NCBI GenBank assembly: GCA_018881555.1 | Contig: JACAXG010000054.1 | Span: 3,713,723 to 3,777,722, forward strand | Length of the DNA stretch: 64,000 bases | Source of the DNA: Amblyornis subalaris | Lineage: Eukaryota > Chordata > Aves > Passeriformes > Ptilonorhynchidae | Direction of reading: 5' to 3' | Shown here: positions 24,598 to 38,220 of the stretch, piece by piece | Numbering within the stretch: the stretch's first letter is position 1 | Layout of the letters: each line of letters starts with the position of its first letter | Program-made: the position numbers and the translations under genes | Notes under the pieces: generated by a model | What the model was told of the DNA's origin: nothing | Database searches by the model: none | Seen by the model: the letters and a program-made list of their open reading frames with translations, nothing else

Positions 24598-25263
24598 ACA
24601 TGTGAGAGGCAGGGAGGGAAATATCTAAGATGTATTTCCACATGGCAAACCTTAGAATCTATAAAAAGGAGTCCAGTTAGAAAAAAATCTCAACTGATTA
24701 GTTATACTTAAAATAAGAGAGCACAGCATTTCCATATAATTTTGTGAATGATTAAATTCAGGGGCTAATTATGTTACTTTACAGTTCCAGTTGCATCCCT
24801 CATTAATGTCTAGATTATGTCTAGCTATTAATTGAACANGAATGAGATGAAAGACCTCCAGACGTCCCTTTCGCTAATTCAGGCAGTCACTGTAGTGTTG
24901 TTTGTCCCCGTGAAGTGCCTGCGCTTTGCAGAGACTGTCTGTCTCTCAATGAGCTCTTGCAACCTTGAAGAGCTAACAAACTGCAGCTCTAAATTGTTCA
25001 GACTGTCAGTTTTCTCTCAGTTTGTTAAAAGTCAAGGAGCAATAAACTGTACCCCGGTAAAGGGCAGCAGTGTCATCGTGCCAAACTTCTGCATTCAGAA
25101 CTAAAAACCTGGCCCATCACTGGGATCATGGGATCTTGTCAAACAGCTGGGTTGGGATTGTCTTATTTGCCAGCTCATACTTTGGTCTCTCANATTCACA
25201 TACATGTAGCATAGTGAATAAATCAATGTTTAAAAGTTGCCAGGGTGGAAGGTTATCATGGGA
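24598..25263. other. unique DNA with a CpG-retaining stretch
   Basis: 24840-25110 is less AT-rich and keeps about six CpGs (for example GACGTCC, TTCGC, TGCGC, CCCCGG, TCGTG). A 90-codon plus frame at 24832-25104 includes an N and has no recognisable product. It may be a conserved element or an exon. Confidence 0.4.
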
Positions 25264-25392
25264 TAACAGAATTGCATGTGATAGAAAGAACTTTAAATTA
25301 TCTTCTAGTTCCATATCCGTTGCCATGGGCAGGTACATTTTTCACTAGACCAGGTTGTTCAAAGCCGCATCCAGCTGGACCTTGAACACTAA
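25264..25392 (-). mobile_element. CR1 fragment, extreme 3' end only
   Basis: Minus-strand CR1 tail: ATCTTCTAGTTCCATATCC-like, GCCATGGGCAGGTACATTT, CACTAGACCAGGTTGTTCAA, then CATCCAGCTGGACCTTGAAC. Only about 130 bp remain, truncated at the 5' side near 25392. The terminal octamers are decayed to ACAGAATTGCATG. Confidence 0.9.
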
Positions 25393-28300
25393 TTTCTTCC
25401 CTGCCTTTTCCTCCCTGTTTTTCTCAGTTATCTCACTCTCCATTGGGAGTGGACAGGAGCAAATAATGGTTTGTGCACTTCTGACTTTATAAAATGTTTG
25501 ATCTTGTGGGAGACAAGGCATAATTTTGCAAGTTCTAGAAAGACAAAATAAAAACACAGTCTAACATGACATAAACTTTCCAGAGGTTTCAGAGTTTTTA
25601 AAATACACTAGTATCCCCTTAATTGCCAGTGGCACATTCCACTATTCTATCTCCTTGGAAAATGTTATTTTTACCTGAAAAAAATTTCTTTGCTGAAACC
25701 ATTCCTATTTAGAAAGTTTACATTTCTCAGCTATAAGCAACTGCACAAATGCTTTACATTCCTCATTTTGCTATCAGGAGACCAGATATCAAAGTATCTA
25801 TTAAATAAGAAAAGACTTCCAGAATGATTGCTAGAATTTATAAACCCAAAGTGAAGGTGCCATTATTCTGGCTTCTTAGGCTTTTGTGCATTGATGCATT
25901 ACATGATACAGCTCTCTGCATTTACTGCAGTCTCTACTCTTCTGGCTAGGAATTATTCTAGATACTCATGCTATAAGTAATAAACCATATGCACTTCCCC
26001 CCATGAAAACATTCTAGAAGTTGGGGAGAAGAAAAACACTTCTTTAAGCCCTAGGAATCATAAAGAAAAATATCACACATTTTTCAGTAATCACTATAGA
26101 AGATTGTGTTGAGGAGAATTGAACATAACCTGGAATTTAACATATAACCTGGGTCCTCAGTACAGGCATACATACCCCTAGTAAGCTGCAGACCCATAAC
26201 TTTTCATCTTCAGTATCCACCTGTGTAAATGACATGAGGCTGACTCATCTCAGCACTGAATTGCCCAACCCATTCTGGTACCCCTGGCAGGAAAGATATG
26301 AGCAAAGAGTCAGAGAACAGTGCAAATACACATGGGCCCTAGGTTTGTATATTAACTACCATGGAAACCAGGAAACAAATTTCTAAATAATAAGAAAAAT
26401 TAAACACAGGAGCATTTAACCACAGCATGTGAGTGAGTCTGTTTAATTCTTTATTATTAAGTAGAGATTCAGTGCCTCGGTATTTCACATTTTGCACTCT
26501 ATTGCAAACCCTATTCACTGGTTTCCACTGCTGATTTGCATTTCATTTGTTTGGTATTAAGTTACAATAACAGCCCCTTATTCTTCAAAGAAAGCATAGC
26601 TTTGTGTATGTTTAATGATTTATTAAATTTGTGTTTATTTTGATTTAAATTGGTGTCAGTGTCACTGATGATAGACTGGTTTGTAATAGAGAAAATTCAA
26701 GTTAATTCTAAACCATTTCACCAGTCTTTCTTGCCCATGTCATGTAATCAGTAAATGCAGAACCTCAGAATATGTTGGCCATGGAAAGAAGTCAGAATTA
26801 CTACCTTTCATCTGTGAAAACAGGATCATACCTTCTCCCCATTCCTCTTGTGTAGGATACTATCAGACTGACACTGATAACAGACAAAACAGTGGAAAAA
26901 ATTATGTGGGAAGCAAGCAGTACCTGATAATGCCAATCAAGATCACTTTTGATCAATAAGTCCTTGTAAAGCTTAATAGAACAACCAGGGCTGGCAAAAA
27001 TAGACATAATATATAAATCTACTAGAGATTTGTTAGACTCTGACTTAGAACTAAATCATATTCTAATGGGAATAATATAATGCTAAATGGATGTAAATAT
27101 TAAATNTGTTTATCAAACATGGAGATGCAGTCATCTGTTGTGGAATATATAACAGGATTTCACATAGATCTATGACCTAAATTCTCTAAAATAGATTTAA
27201 AATAAATTGAAAGAAGATATCAGTAAGATTGCAGATTATGTGGCTTGATGGAACATCCAAAAGAGCTAAAATGTACATAAATGTACAATAAGTATTAAAA
27301 ATAATAATATAAATTTAANGTGAAAGAAAAATATGCAAAGCATGAATGCAAAGAATGAAAAAAATACAGCTTGTATGTATCAGATAGAAAACTGCATCTT
27401 TGAATGGAAGAACTAAAAAACATTATTTAGGAGTCATGAGAGATGAATAACTGAAAATAAGGTCTTACTGAGGTTCCATAATTAAGAGGAAGGATATAAT
27501 CTTTGGATATATAGATAAACTATATCAGTGTAGCTATTAATCATGACATCATTATTAGAACTCCACATGCTTTCTGGTTTCGATANGTTCAGAAACATGG
27601 TGATTAATATTCATGGATTCAGAAAAGAATTTCCAGTATTGTTGAAATGCTCAGAAGATACTTTTGACAGGAGAAATTTTAAAGTCAATCTGTTCAATAA
27701 ATCAAATAAGAATTAAGAGAGAAGCTGTCGAGAGTCCATATGCCTGAGAAAGTTCTGGACGATCTGAGGAGTAAAGATTGTGAAATATATGAGTCTGTTT
27801 ATAATGTATAACAATGAATTTCATCCCACGTTACTGTCAGTCTGTACATTAAACCATATATAGCTTTTTGAAAAATTTTATAGCACCTCAAAAAAATCNC
27901 AAAACAAAATGAAAACCAAAAAACCAGCAACCCTATAGATTTTTGTAGAAATCTTCAGGTGAGGTTCATGAGATAATAATATTAGGCTTTGAGATCCAAT
28001 ATGTAAAAGAAAATTAATTGAAACCCTTGTTCCAAAATTTTATTTGGCTATTTCTCACTTTTCTTGACATCCCATGGTTTCCATATTGTTTTGTTTGATT
28101 CAAGTGAAACATTATTTTAAAAAATCAGTATATAATTTATCAGATAATTTAGAAGACTTCTCTGACAANTGGAAAATATTAAAATGTACTTCTTTATTAA
28201 TGCTGCAAGTTTCCTAGTTACATTAATCTCATGAAATTCAGTGAAATAACCACATCCTCTTTTGTCAAACCAGTACAAGATTAACTGCATGCTGATGGAG

Positions 28301-31300
28301 TTACACCTTTTCTTAGAAGATAGAATTTTAGGGCTTTTTGTTACCAGTAACATTCTAGTCCACTTCAATTCCATGAGTTTATGAGTTCTAATAAAAAACA
28401 AGTGGCAAGGTTCCAAAACATCTGAGAAACAATTTCGGCATCTAGACAATATTTTGGGAAGAATTGAAAAACAGAGCAAAAAAAGCAAATGCAAAAGAAT
28501 GATTTGCTTAAGATTGAAGTTTAACTTGAATTTTTGGTACATTTCAGAGTAAAGTTATTGTTTTCCGGACAATCTGAGTCTAATTCCAGTTCATCTGAAA
28601 TGTTGAGACTTAACTACAGTGAAAAGAATTTTAACAACCCTGACTTCTTCCAGACTAAATTGTAGAGGGTAAGTGCTGAGTAAGCCTTACTGCATCACGT
28701 ACTACAGAGAATTTATAATCTTAGAGCCACATTCTTTTGTTCCTGAGATACAGATGAAGAGAAGAAAGTGTACATTCAGGCTTCTGCACAAACACAAGTA
28801 TCTGCTTAGCTTTTCTGTTTAATTATGACATTTATTTTAGTACAGAGGCACATTTATGTTTGTCTTTCCTGCCATCAAAAACACAACACGGGCATGTCTT
28901 AACTACCAGGAAGCAAACAAACTTGAGCAGCAGAAGTAATCTGGCTACAGTAGCAAATCCGGACTAATTTGTTCTCATTTTGGAGCTGTGCACTCTTCCT
29001 TACAGAGTTTGAATTCTGTTAGTAAATTTCTTTGGGTACCCAGCTAAATTCCAGCATGGTTTGGTTATCTCTATTTTGGAATGCAGTGAGTAGCATAACC
29101 ACACTAAGAAGAAAATACTAACTGAAAAAGGCAGTGGTTACTATTTTAACTAGAATCTTGTTTCATGCATGTGTTTCTGAGTGAGTGTAATGGTTTTAGA
29201 CATCTCGTTATCAGTAGCTTGGGCAGACCATTCTCTCATTATTCTGAAACAGGGCTTCTGGTTTATCAAAAAGTCACCAAGTGTCTGAAATCAATCGGAT
29301 GGGATTTTTTTTAAGGGTATGTAGACTTAATTAAGCATAAATTCTTTTATACAGTTATTCTTGTCTCATTGAACAGCAACTGTGGGGTCATTAAATGTTA
29401 CATAGACTCATTTAGTAATGTCCTGAAATTCCAAAATCTTAAAAATACTAAAAGCATAGTCATGTGGCTGTGATGCCCAAGGCAATTGGCCTATTTGAAA
29501 TACTCCTGACCTTTAAGCTTGGTTTTGAAGACAAGGTACCTAGAATGTGGAGATCTGTATGTAGCAATCTCTACAGACAGAAAAGCAGCAAAAAAGGACA
29601 TATCGGTATTTCTTTGACCTCAGAAATGCTTTTCAAGGCACGCAGCACTGCTGAAGATTGATGTTTCCCAGTGATAAGCAGAGTAAAAGAAAACAGACAT
29701 AGTTTTTAGTATGGGATCTGGGCTGAAACTTCACAGAATGATTCATAAGAGAATAAGTGTTCTACATTAAAATAAAAACTCATATCTAATAAATGATTGG
29801 ATGGAAAGGCTGAGAAGGCCCAGAATTTTATCTGCGTTAGAGAGGGTAAATGAAAACTTTTTAACNGTTTGTGTCAAATTTCAATATCTTGCTCTTCAGG
29901 GTATGTCTTGACAAGGATGAACAGAAATTATATAGAACGAGCAAAATTAAAAAGTTTCTATAATTCATTTTGTTTTCATAAAAATATGTAAGATTGAGTG
30001 CCAGACAAAAGGAGAACAACAAAAGAAATATTTATCTGCTTTTGAGTATTTTTTTAATAAAGGCACATCGACTTTTCATTTTTAAATTACTTTGCTTACA
30101 GATTTCATTTCAGTTTGTTTCTTTGAAAACACTTGGAATCAAAGGCACATATGACTTATTATCAAGGAAAACATTTTATTTTCTTAGACCTGTCATATAG
30201 AAAGCTACCTCTAGGCTGAGATAACTGGATCTGTTATCAGCAGCTGTATGTAAGGAGTCATAACTGAATAAAGAGAGGATTTTCCTCCTCTTTTCTTTTC
30301 TTTTTTAAATTCATTGCCCTCTTGAGCAGAAATATAGCAGAATAATCGTGAGAATAATCAGTGACTCTGCCAAGCAATGGATGAAACAGAAATAAATGTC
30401 TCGAATTATATCAAATGCTTCGAAAAGGAAATATTTAGTCTTCACTTGCTCAAAATGTTGAGATATGTTAAACACTGTGAATTAACTACCTCAATCTTCA
30501 GATGTTAAATACATGTCATAAATTAGAAAATTAAACTAAATTTATCTGTCTCTTATTCTCTGATATTATCAAGATTATGTCCGCAAGGCTTTATCCTGAA
30601 CACTGCATTGCTCAGGTAAAGCAGAGGAGTGCGAACTTCTCTCGTGATCTTGCCTCCGGCAGGGTCCAGCACTGACAAATTAAGGGTTGGTATCTCAGCT
30701 CTGCAAGCTGTAAACTGATTTCCCAGTAGCAAGACAATTCTCTACTGCATATCTCCAGTCTATTTCAATCGATTTTATGCAACTCAGTTTTATCTGACAA
30801 ATTGGTGACTACAATATAACCTCACACATTCCACTGTAATATCAGTACAGCAGCTTTTTGGGTTGGGGATGGGCCAGGATGTTTTTTTATCACANTTGTC
30901 TTAGATGAAGAATGTCCTTTGTAATGCATACCTTGATTATTTTCAATACTNCTCTTTCTTAACTGTATAAATAAGAAATACCTAATTCCTGTGTATTGAG
31001 CAGGGAAGGTAATCCCTGTGGCACAGATTACACGGTGATGAACGCAGCAGGTTCTTTCCAGATGTGCAAGCCTTTTGCTTCCTTTAGAGGAAGTAAAGAT
31101 GCTATTATCTTCCAGCTCCTCTAACAGTGAACTGAACAGTTTTCTGGGCTACCTGCTTAGTAAGTTCCAATATGTCCTTTGATAAGATCAACAATTTCCG
31201 TGCTTCCAGGCAAATAGCTAGTAAATTTTTATATTTTCTGGGAAGATATTATCATTTTAATTATATTTTATGGGAATAAGTAAAAGAATCCAAGGTTTCC

Positions 31301-32405
31301 CCCTGACAGAGAGAGAAACAGCCTATACAAACTCTAATGCATCACCAAACTCCTGAAATGGAGTTGCAAAGGGTATAAAATGATCTTAAACAGGGATTAA
31401 TTTCTGACAATGTTCAAGGCAAGTAAGGGCATCTCTTTTGCAAATAGATTGTCTGTAAACCAGCAGCTNATTGTCTTGACAATTACCTGGATCAATGCAT
31501 TAATTTTGCACTTTGACTTATTTTCAGAGGCTACTTCTACCTAGGAAGTTTATATGGAGCTTATATCATGCCAATGTCATGCTTTTCTCAACAGAACTCA
31601 TGCTGCCAACTTACCAAGGAAATTGTAATTCCCAGTCACCAACAACAATCAAGAAGCTGTTGACCTAAACACAGAAAAATCGCAGCACTGCTGTAACTGC
31701 AGTGCCACTCCTATGGATCTGAAGCTGCTTTCCTATATTGGGGCCAGTCACTGCTTGGTTCTGTAGCATGCACCAGACTGGACAAACCGTCCCCCATTCA
31801 TTCTGCCACTCAAAGAATTTTGCAGACCTAGAGAAGACTGCAGAATTCTCTAAGCCCTGCAGCACCTTTATATTGTTGGTATCTCAATTGACTATTAAAT
31901 ATATGTACACTGTCCTGCGGTGGACATCCTTATCCAATTCCTTTCTCATTCTATCAAAGGAATAGGAAAACTATCCTAGATTAAATTTTTTTTTCTATTA
32001 TTTCAGTAAGAGCTTGATCACGCAACCTGCTACTATAGGTATTTCGATGTCTCAAATGTTCTAAAAACAAGGTTTGTTTTCTGGAGCCTATTTTTCCTCA
32101 GTCTCTAGACACTGTCACACTACCTTTGTCATATAAACTGTCTGACAAATTGTCATTCATTGTAGGGCCCAAAAACCCAATTTTCTTTTTTGTTGGAGTC
32201 CACTTCGTCCCTAAAACTGAGTATGAGAATCCACACAAAACTTTCCTGCCCAGTTAACAGATACATGAAGAGACATGGTTCTCAGTGGAGGAGATGATTC
32301 CTATTTGTGCCAAATTAGAGAATGCTGACCTTTTACTGACAATTAGTCATCCAGCGAGCCTGAGTTTTTATTCCTTTCCAATATAAATGTAATTTGCTTG
32401 CAGAA
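25393..32405. other. long unique AT-rich stretch, no gene recognised
   Basis: Seven kilobases without a recognisable transposon or gene. 27000-27900 is extremely AT-rich. A 141-codon minus-strand frame at 28117-28542 is the longest frame in the window that lies in AT-rich DNA (see findings). 30560-30860 keeps several CpGs and looks like possible conserved non-coding DNA. A pyrimidine-rich run lies near 30285-30310. 31680-31870 is slightly GC-richer, with overlapping frames on both strands. Confidence 0.5.
28117..28542 (-). other. 141-codon open frame of unknown meaning
   Basis: Unusually long for such AT-rich DNA. The predicted peptide starts with a polar segment (KFKLNFN) and a strongly hydrophobic stretch (residues about 13-30, IILLHLLFLLCFSILP), resembling a signal anchor, and ends with a second hydrophobic patch. 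One codon includes an N. I recognise no domain. No splice signals or poly(A) signal clearly support it, and AT-rich sequence tends to yield hydrophobic peptides by chance. Confidence 0.15.
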
Positions 32406-32960
32406 GAATCACAGAATGGTTGAGGTTGGAAGGGACCTCTGGAGTTCATCTAGTCCAACCTCTCTGCTCAAGCAGGTTCACCTATAGCAGGTTGCCCAGA
32501 ACTGGGTCTGGGTGGGTTTTGAATATCTCCAGAGGAGAGTCCACAACCTTTCTGGCCAGACTGTTCCAGTGCTTGGTCACCCTCAAATTATGAATCTTTT
32601 ACCTCATTTTCAGATGGAACTTCCTGTTTTTCTGTTTGTGCCTGTTGCCCCTTGTCCTGTTGCTAGGCATCATCGTAAAGGAATGGTCCCCATCCTCATA
32701 ACACCTGCCCTTAATATATTTGTACACATTGCTAAGATACCTCTCAGTCATCTCTTCTCCAGGCTAAACAGACTCAGCTCCTTCAGCCTTTCCTAGGAAG
32801 AGGTATGCTCCTGTTCCCTAATAATTTTTGTTACCCTCCTCTGGTCCTGCTCCAGGAGCTCGATGTCTCCTCTGTACTGAGGGGCCCAGAACTGCACACA
32901 GCCACTTCAGATGTGGCCTCACCAGGGCGGAGTAAAGGGGCAGGATCAGCTCGCTTGAAC
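32406..32960 (-). mobile_element. CR1 retrotransposon, ORF2 C-terminus to 3' end
   Basis: A continuous minus-strand CR1 of about 550 bp. From the 3' end: AATCACAGAATGGTTGAGGT, GGAAGGGACCTCTGGAG, CATCTAGTCCAACCTCTCTG, TGTTCCAGTGCTTGGTCACC, CATCTCTTCTCCAGGCTAAA, TCAGCTCCTTCAGCCTTTCC, then GATGTGGCCTCACCAGGGCG. It reaches into the reverse-transcriptase C-terminal code and is 5'-truncated near 32960. It is the most complete 3' end in the window. The plus-strand frame at 32512-32796 is antisense to it and is not a gene. Confidence 0.96.
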
Positions 32961-35900
32961 TGAGCAAATCATAGTGGTTGAATGCCCTTAAGAAAATGGT
33001 TCAGCTGGTTTACAATGGCAGCAATACAATATGAGCATGTTCTTTCAGTATTACTCATGTAAATTATATTAAAATAAAGTGAACATATCTAGAAGCATTA
33101 TTGTTCTGAATAAAAGATTAAGTGAGTAACATAATTCCTGTAAGGAGTATTAAATTAAAAAAAAGGGAAATATTCTTAAAAATTCATTAATTAGTTAATA
33201 ATGGCCAGCATAAGAGTAAAATGCTTACAGGTAGCAAAGGCATTGCCTAGATATTCAAAGTGAACACATACAATGCATGAAAAAGTCTACAGAGTGGGCC
33301 AAAAGTAGTTATTAAAACAAGAAAAGAGATTTTTCAGAAGGTAGAGACTGTGTTCACCTAAGGGAAATAGAGAAGGATTGAGAATCTTTTTCAGGTTATT
33401 TGCGTAAGTATTGTAAAACAGGCCAAAAGAGATTGCAATGATCAATTTTCTAAACTCATAAAAAGTACTCATAACGTGTTTTTAAATACTCATGTGGCTG
33501 GAAGCCTGGCTCTAAGTGAGAGAGGTAAATTTTTAATTGTGACATAAAGAGACGATTCAGTTGCGATAAACAGAAAGCAGAAAATCAAAATGAGCTATTT
33601 GGATCAATATTCCCTGTTGAGGAACTGAGGGATCTTTCCAGACCAAAACCAGTTCTTATTCAGGATGAGTCAAAGGTGTCATCTCAAACATAAGTGTCAT
33701 TAAAAAAGGCTTTAGAGCACACAGGCAAAGAGAATAGCAGCAAATTGCCAAGACCAAATAATATATGCCTAAAAGTTCCAACAAAATCTACTACAAAATT
33801 ATCATCTTATGATCTGTGCTATGTAACCTTTTTGTCATGCATATATATATTGGCATGTGAGTAATAGGAGTCAGAATATATAATGTCATTTTCTATAAAA
33901 GACTCCATAAGAAACTGCACTTGAGTAAGGTTAATTTACAGACCCCTCAAACTTCTTTAAACAATGGGAAAAAATATAATTAATTAATTAAAACCATGAA
34001 AATATAGCAGAGGGAGATGGTTTTCTCATTTCTCATTTGTGTCTCAAATCTGTTATAAAGTTTTGTGGAATTTGCAGACATAGGAAAGTTCCATTCAACA
34101 TGATAGACTTCCAAAATCCTTTACCAAAATCTCTTAAGGAAACAAGGTTGGCAAAGAATAAGAAAAACTATCTAAAGTAATTAAAAGCAATAGATTTCTG
34201 ATTGGGCTTTTCTCTTCTCTCATTCTTCTTAAAGGAAGATTTTCTAAGAGTAAGGAAGCACCAAAAAATGAACAAAACATAACTTGGTATCTACAAAAGA
34301 AGAGGTCTCTAGAACTTTCTGGAAAAGCAACAACTGTGGGATATGGTAGTGCTATATGAAGTCCTGAATGGATGGAAAGTGAGTAATGTGTGTTAAGTGA
34401 AAGCATTTGACAAGTTTAAGCAGGATGAGTATTTCTTTGCATAATGCATTAACAGAGGTCATGAGGAATAGCAGATGTCAAAATGATAGATGGGATTAAA
34501 AAGGAGCTAGCAAATTAATGAAAGAAAAGAGATTATTAATACTGAAAATTCTGGCTTCTNATCAATGGATTGTCAGAAGCTAGGAAAAGATAAAATAATA
34601 GCTTCATCCCTTCAGCATCTCCTAGAAACAAGCCAGTACCAAAGACAGGATATTACGCAAGACAGATCTGTGATCAGAGACAGTGCAGACATTTTGATAT
34701 CTAGTTCTACAATGAACTCACAAAAGAGGGCAAGAAAATTCATAGTCTTCTGTGGGGCAGGTTATTTTGAGAGCCCTTTCTATAGACAAAATAATCTTGG
34801 TACTCAAAGGCAGACTATCAGGGTAACAACAACCCTTCTTCAATGTTTCCTATTTTGATGCATGGAAAGCAGCATAACTGGTGGCAAATATTGCTAGAAC
34901 TGGGAGAATAATGAAAAACTCATCTTGCTCGGTGAGTAAGACTTTCAATTCTTTAGCATCCCCATCTACAGGTCTGTGGACCTTCAGATACGTTTTAGAA
35001 AAGGGTTGTGAAGAAACATTTTTGTTTGTGAGCCAATACGGGCAGCTGTATTCAAAATGCTATAAAATTACTAAAAACACTCAGAAAGCCACACAAAATA
35101 TTTGGCAACGAACTTGACATATTACAGTCATGTAATAAAAATTACTAAAAGATTTAACAACCACCAATCCTTGTTAATGTTAGCTGAGGGAAATGTAGCT
35201 ATACTTAGCTATGGCTGTTATGATATTCTAGATATATATTAAATACAGGAAAATAGTAGTCAGGATCTTCAAGTGGTCTGTTGGCTTTTGTGTTCCTGTA
35301 CTTTTTNAGTGTTCCCTTGCAGTGTCTGTAAAGGGATCCAATTTCAAGAAGAAGCTGAACCTAATTCTGATCTTTGGCTTTGAGTCCTGGCTCTCAACTC
35401 AGCAGCTTCTGAAAAGTTATGCTTGTCATTTGTACTGTAAAAGATGAGAAAAGAGATGACATTTCCTCAGCTTTTTACCAGTTTATCTGGTACATCTAAA
35501 TGTTGTACATCTAAAAATTTTCACATTTCTCTGACTGAAGCAAACACTATCCTGCAGGAACTGCTCATAACTTTGCCAAAACACACACCTAATGAACTGA
35601 CCACACACTAAAAAGATTGAATACATCCTGTACACCAAATACTGAGAAATTATTTCTAAACAATTGTACCAAATTAATTCAGACAAGCATTTCACTGGGA
35701 AATTTATGAACAAAGAATTTTCAGAAGGACTGCAGTCAACAGTTCTGCATTTTGAATGATTTTCCTTCATGGTAAGTACTCTTGAGGGCAGTTTGAGGGG
35801 TGAGACATGACTAATACAAGTCACATTATCAGTGCAGTCATGTTTTATGAGTAGATGAACAGACTGTGCTTAGAACAACATGAACAATTTACAGGTCAAA

Positions 35901-37929
35901 CACATTATTTGCTCCCAACCAGGTTGCAAAGTACCCAAGCAGCAGAATTCAGTTACAGAACAGCTGTTATAAAAAGGGCTAATCAGTAAGTGGTGTTAAA
36001 CTTCCTTCTATATATTTTTTGGCTTTTTATTTTAAAAAAGATCCCTCCAAAACAGAAATTCTCTGTCTAGCTTGTTCTTCATTGTTTTGTTAAAGTATAA
36101 TTCCAATAATGTTTAGAAGGCAGATACTTTCCACATACAATGCTGTAATCAAAAACAATTTCCCAAGAAACAGTATGATGTAATCCTTTAACTGGCCATA
36201 CTTACAGAGCTTTCCTTTGAAGGTCTCAGGCAAAATTAGATTCCCAAATATCATACACAGTAGGAACATCAGTGTCCATTTCCCACTTTGCAAAATAGGC
36301 CAAATAGAATTCTCAGGAAAAGGAACTCACAGCTTCTGGTATAACAGATCTGCCAAGGATGTCTGCCAAAAAAACAGATGCCCTGGCTGGGAAACAGATA
36401 TAATTAACAGTACTTGCCAGTATTTTCTGCTTTATTTTCTTTCCACCTAACACTGAAGAGTGAAATTTTAAATATTTGCTTGTGTTAGAACAGAAACTTT
36501 TTAAATGATTATAAAAATATTTAGAACACAATGTTTTCTTAATAGAAAAATCTTAACAGAAATGTATTTTAAAATTCATATCAATGGAAAAATACTCAGA
36601 TGAAAATATTTTGCTAGCAACACTACACATTTCCAGCCAATTAGCTTTACTGTACAGTTAAAATTGTGGAGCATGCTGTCAAGGATATCCATATTAACAA
36701 CTACCAAATCCTTTGTGATTTATATAGACAGCTGCCATAAGGACAAAAATGTTTGTGTTTTCCAAGCAGTGACCTTCTGATCAAACCCCTTATGAAACTT
36801 CAAAAAGTATGCTTGTTTGACTTTCATCCACCAACACTGACTTGCAGTGCATAGTGATTAAGTGTAGGGCAGAGTTCTGCTATGTTTAATTTTCCTCATT
36901 CAAAACTTTCTCTGAGACAGGTCCTGTGTAGACATATGCTGTGTACAATTCTATTCCAGGGAGAATTTGTTTTACAGGAAAATGTGTCTGCATAAAGAAT
37001 ACAGAAACCAGCAATATCAATATTTCCTTTGATACAAGTTTCTTGCACTGCAAATCAAAAGCTATTCAAATTAAGAGCTAAAATAATTACGGTAAGCATG
37101 TAAATAGAAATTGCTTGGTATGTCCAGTGTGATAAATTCATGCCACTGCTTTATCAGAGAACACAATTTTGTAGGCAACCCAGTTAACATTACCATAACA
37201 ACACAATAGAATAACTCATGCTATAAAGTAAAATATAATAAATTAGAAACAAATCCTTCAAGTTTTTGGAAGTCTCATATATACTATGTTTGGCATGCCT
37301 TCTCACCACATGTGGTAAAAACAACTTGCTGCTTTCCCTGTTAAAATCAGTAAAGATATTTCTCCTCAAAGAAAGACAATGCAATTTCTAATTCAGAAAA
37401 AAATGCCAGAAATTGTTTCATCCTTATCATATTCTTTAACGTTGTCAAGAAATAAATAAGTGGTTCATACTCAGTGGAAAAAAAAAGCTGTCTGATATAA
37501 ATTGCTTCTCATTCCTGGAAAAGTATAAGATCCTTCTTGTTTTAGAAAGCTGGAGAAACAGGAGTGGTTAATTAAGGAGAAATAAAACCAATTCCACTGA
37601 AACTGCCAAGAACACAGTAATCTTTTAGTCCAAACAAAGTTTGTATAGGCTGTCTTTTCTTAAGCCAACCATTTAAGTTACTGGAGCGTTTCTGATAGCC
37701 TATGTATGTGAGCTTGCTGGATATGTCTAAACTCTCCCTTAAAACCTCATATCCATCATACATTTTATGGGAGGAGAGAGTGCAGCTGGAGTGCGGGTGT
37801 CTCATCACCTTGCTGTCTACAAGGAAGCACAGCCTTGGTTTCCTCAAAATCACTGTGCAATACAAAACCACGTGCTGTTATACTTCTGCCCTTAATCTAG
37901 CTCATTTCTTTATTGCAAACAGTAATTAA
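32961..37929. other. unique AT-rich DNA, no gene recognised
   Basis: Short frames only; the largest is 113 codons on the minus strand at 35483-35824 and is not recognised. Contains an ATTA-type run near 33977-33992 and a short tandem pair of GTACATCTAAA at about 35489-35514. No transposon seen. Confidence 0.5.
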
Positions 37930-38220
37930 TGAGTAGCACCTATTCCAGGAGTCTTCAGCACCTCACCAAGGGTGTGTTGGCTTTCACCCCGTTCAGATTT
38001 TCAGAGGTTTTCCTCCAATTCAAAGCCAGCAGGCACAACAGTCGGTGCCTGTCCATCTTGCTGGGCAGCAGGGCCCCCGGCAGAAGGCTTTCAGTCCCTG
38101 CACACTGCTGGTACATGTGCACCTCACCAATCTTGGGGTAAGGCACTCAGGCAAGTCCCTCTGATAAGTGTCTGAGGGCTTAAGGTGCATGGCAGCCTCT
38201 GTGCACAATCTGCCTATGCC
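37930..38220. other. GC-rich island of unknown nature
   Basis: A GC-rich patch with overlapping 62-70 codon frames in four reading frames on both strands, the pattern expected from composition rather than coding. A few CpGs are retained. No repeat family recognised. Confidence 0.35.

Noticed and set aside
32512..32796. 94-codon plus-strand frame
   Set aside because: Antisense to the CR1 at 32406-32960.
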